DNA from: Typha latifolia | Taxonomy: Eukaryota > Streptophyta > Magnoliopsida > Poales > Typhaceae | Length of the DNA stretch: 64,000 nt | Assembly: GCA_019914945.1 (NCBI GenBank) | Contig: CM034099.1 | Span: 13,157,001 to 13,221,000, forward strand | Direction of reading: 5' to 3' | Shown here: piece after piece, positions 63,713-64,000 of the stretch | Layout: each line of letters opens with the position of its first letter | Position numbering within the stretch: position 1 is the stretch's first letter | Notes under the pieces: model-generated | Told to the model about the DNA's origin: nothing | The model's database searches: none | The model's input: only the letters and a program-made list of their open reading frames with translations | Made by a program: the position numbers and the translations under genes

Positions 63713-64000
63713 GGAGAAATTGCAAGATTATTGGAGAAAAGTCGTCGAGTTCACACCGCGTTCACAAACGCGTTCGAACGCGGAATCTGCGTTCACACAG
63801 ACAGAGAGCCGCGTTTACAAACGCATTCGAACGCGGGTACTATGTTCACACAGACCGAGAGCTGTGTTCACAAATGCGTTCGAACGCAACCTGAAGAATT
63901 CAAGTTGTCGCGTTCGAACGCACTCGGGCCCGTTCGAACGCACTCGAGCCCGTTCGAACACACCTGAGTTCAAGTCATGTCGTTCGAACGCACCCGGGCC
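63713..64000 (+). repeat. Copia-1 3' LTR, copy III, start missing
   Basis: Begins inside the LTR at the segment matching 57920 onward (GAAATTGCAAGATTATTGG) and runs off the window. The first about 95 bases, including TGTTAGG, are deleted. TTCGAA sites at about 63774, 63828, 63881, 63914, 63934, 63954 and 63982 are well kept. Confidence 0.88.

Larger units (their letters stand above)
57823..64000 (+). mobile_element. Copia-1 element, copy III, internally scrambled
   Basis: 5' LTR, primer-binding site, gag start, then a pol region whose pieces are partly deleted and out of order, the internal promoter, the third ORF and part of the 3' LTR running off the window. The bases before the 5' LTR are AGAGC; the partner duplication would be beyond 64000. 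Confidence 0.9.

Overview
This is a repeat-dense block of a flowering-plant nuclear genome, probably heterochromatic or pericentromeric. I found no host gene, tRNA, rRNA or bacterial feature. Almost every stretch belongs to an LTR retrotransposon, a solo LTR or an LTR fragment, many inserted into one another. Evidence for a plant: Copia and chromodomain Gypsy pol domains, primer-binding sites matching plant initiator tRNA-Met (TGGTATCAGAGC), a plant-specific extra Copia ORF, 3-kb TGTAAC-type LTRs, and very AT-rich filler. The species cannot be named. Family names here are mine: Copia-1 (LTR starts TGTTAGG), Gypsy-1 (chromovirus, LTR starts TGATACGA), LTR-2 (starts TGATACAC or TGATATAC, Gypsy-like gag), LTR-3 (starts TGTAACAACCC, about 3 kb long), and LTR-D (degenerate).

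Layout. 1-6256: 3' part of a Copia-1 element (+) inserted in the gag of a reversed Gypsy-1 element. 6257-9361: that Gypsy-1 gag and 5' LTR, itself carrying two solo LTRs. 9362-10364: gag/protease scrap and a cut LTR. 10365-21107: reversed Copia-1, with a whole Gypsy-1 element (10943-16235) inside its 3' LTR. 21108-24797: truncated LTR-3 and a scrambled pol. 24798-31933: Gypsy-1 with RT and RNase H but no integrase, split by two solo LTRs. 31934-39198: a reversed element of the same kind, split by a complete Gypsy-1 element (33273-38320). 39199-46251: LTR-2 pieces, a solo LTR-3 and an LTR-3 scrap. 46252-51558: third integrase-bearing, RT-less Gypsy-1. 51559-55393: simple-repeat-rich LTR debris. 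55394-57822: Gypsy-1 LTR/gag and an LTR-2. 57823-64000: a third Copia-1 (+), internally scrambled.

The most interesting pattern is a division of labour inside Gypsy-1. All three copies with an integrase lack RT and RNase H, and both copies with RT and RNase H lack integrase. The two deletions share a short homologous block and would complement each other. A second pattern is a cluster of TTCGAA palindromes (consensus GCGTTCGAACGC) a few tens of bases upstream of a TATA box. It occurs in the LTRs of three otherwise different families and again before the third Copia ORF, which also has a conserved candidate 5'-UTR intron. A third is that some LTR 3' ends have been extended through old primer-binding sites, as defined by target-site duplications.

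All coding regions seen are broken by stops or frameshifts. Several insertions can be dated relative to each other from exact 5-bp target duplications. Coordinates of LTR ends with duplications should be exact; ends of decayed fragments are approximate.
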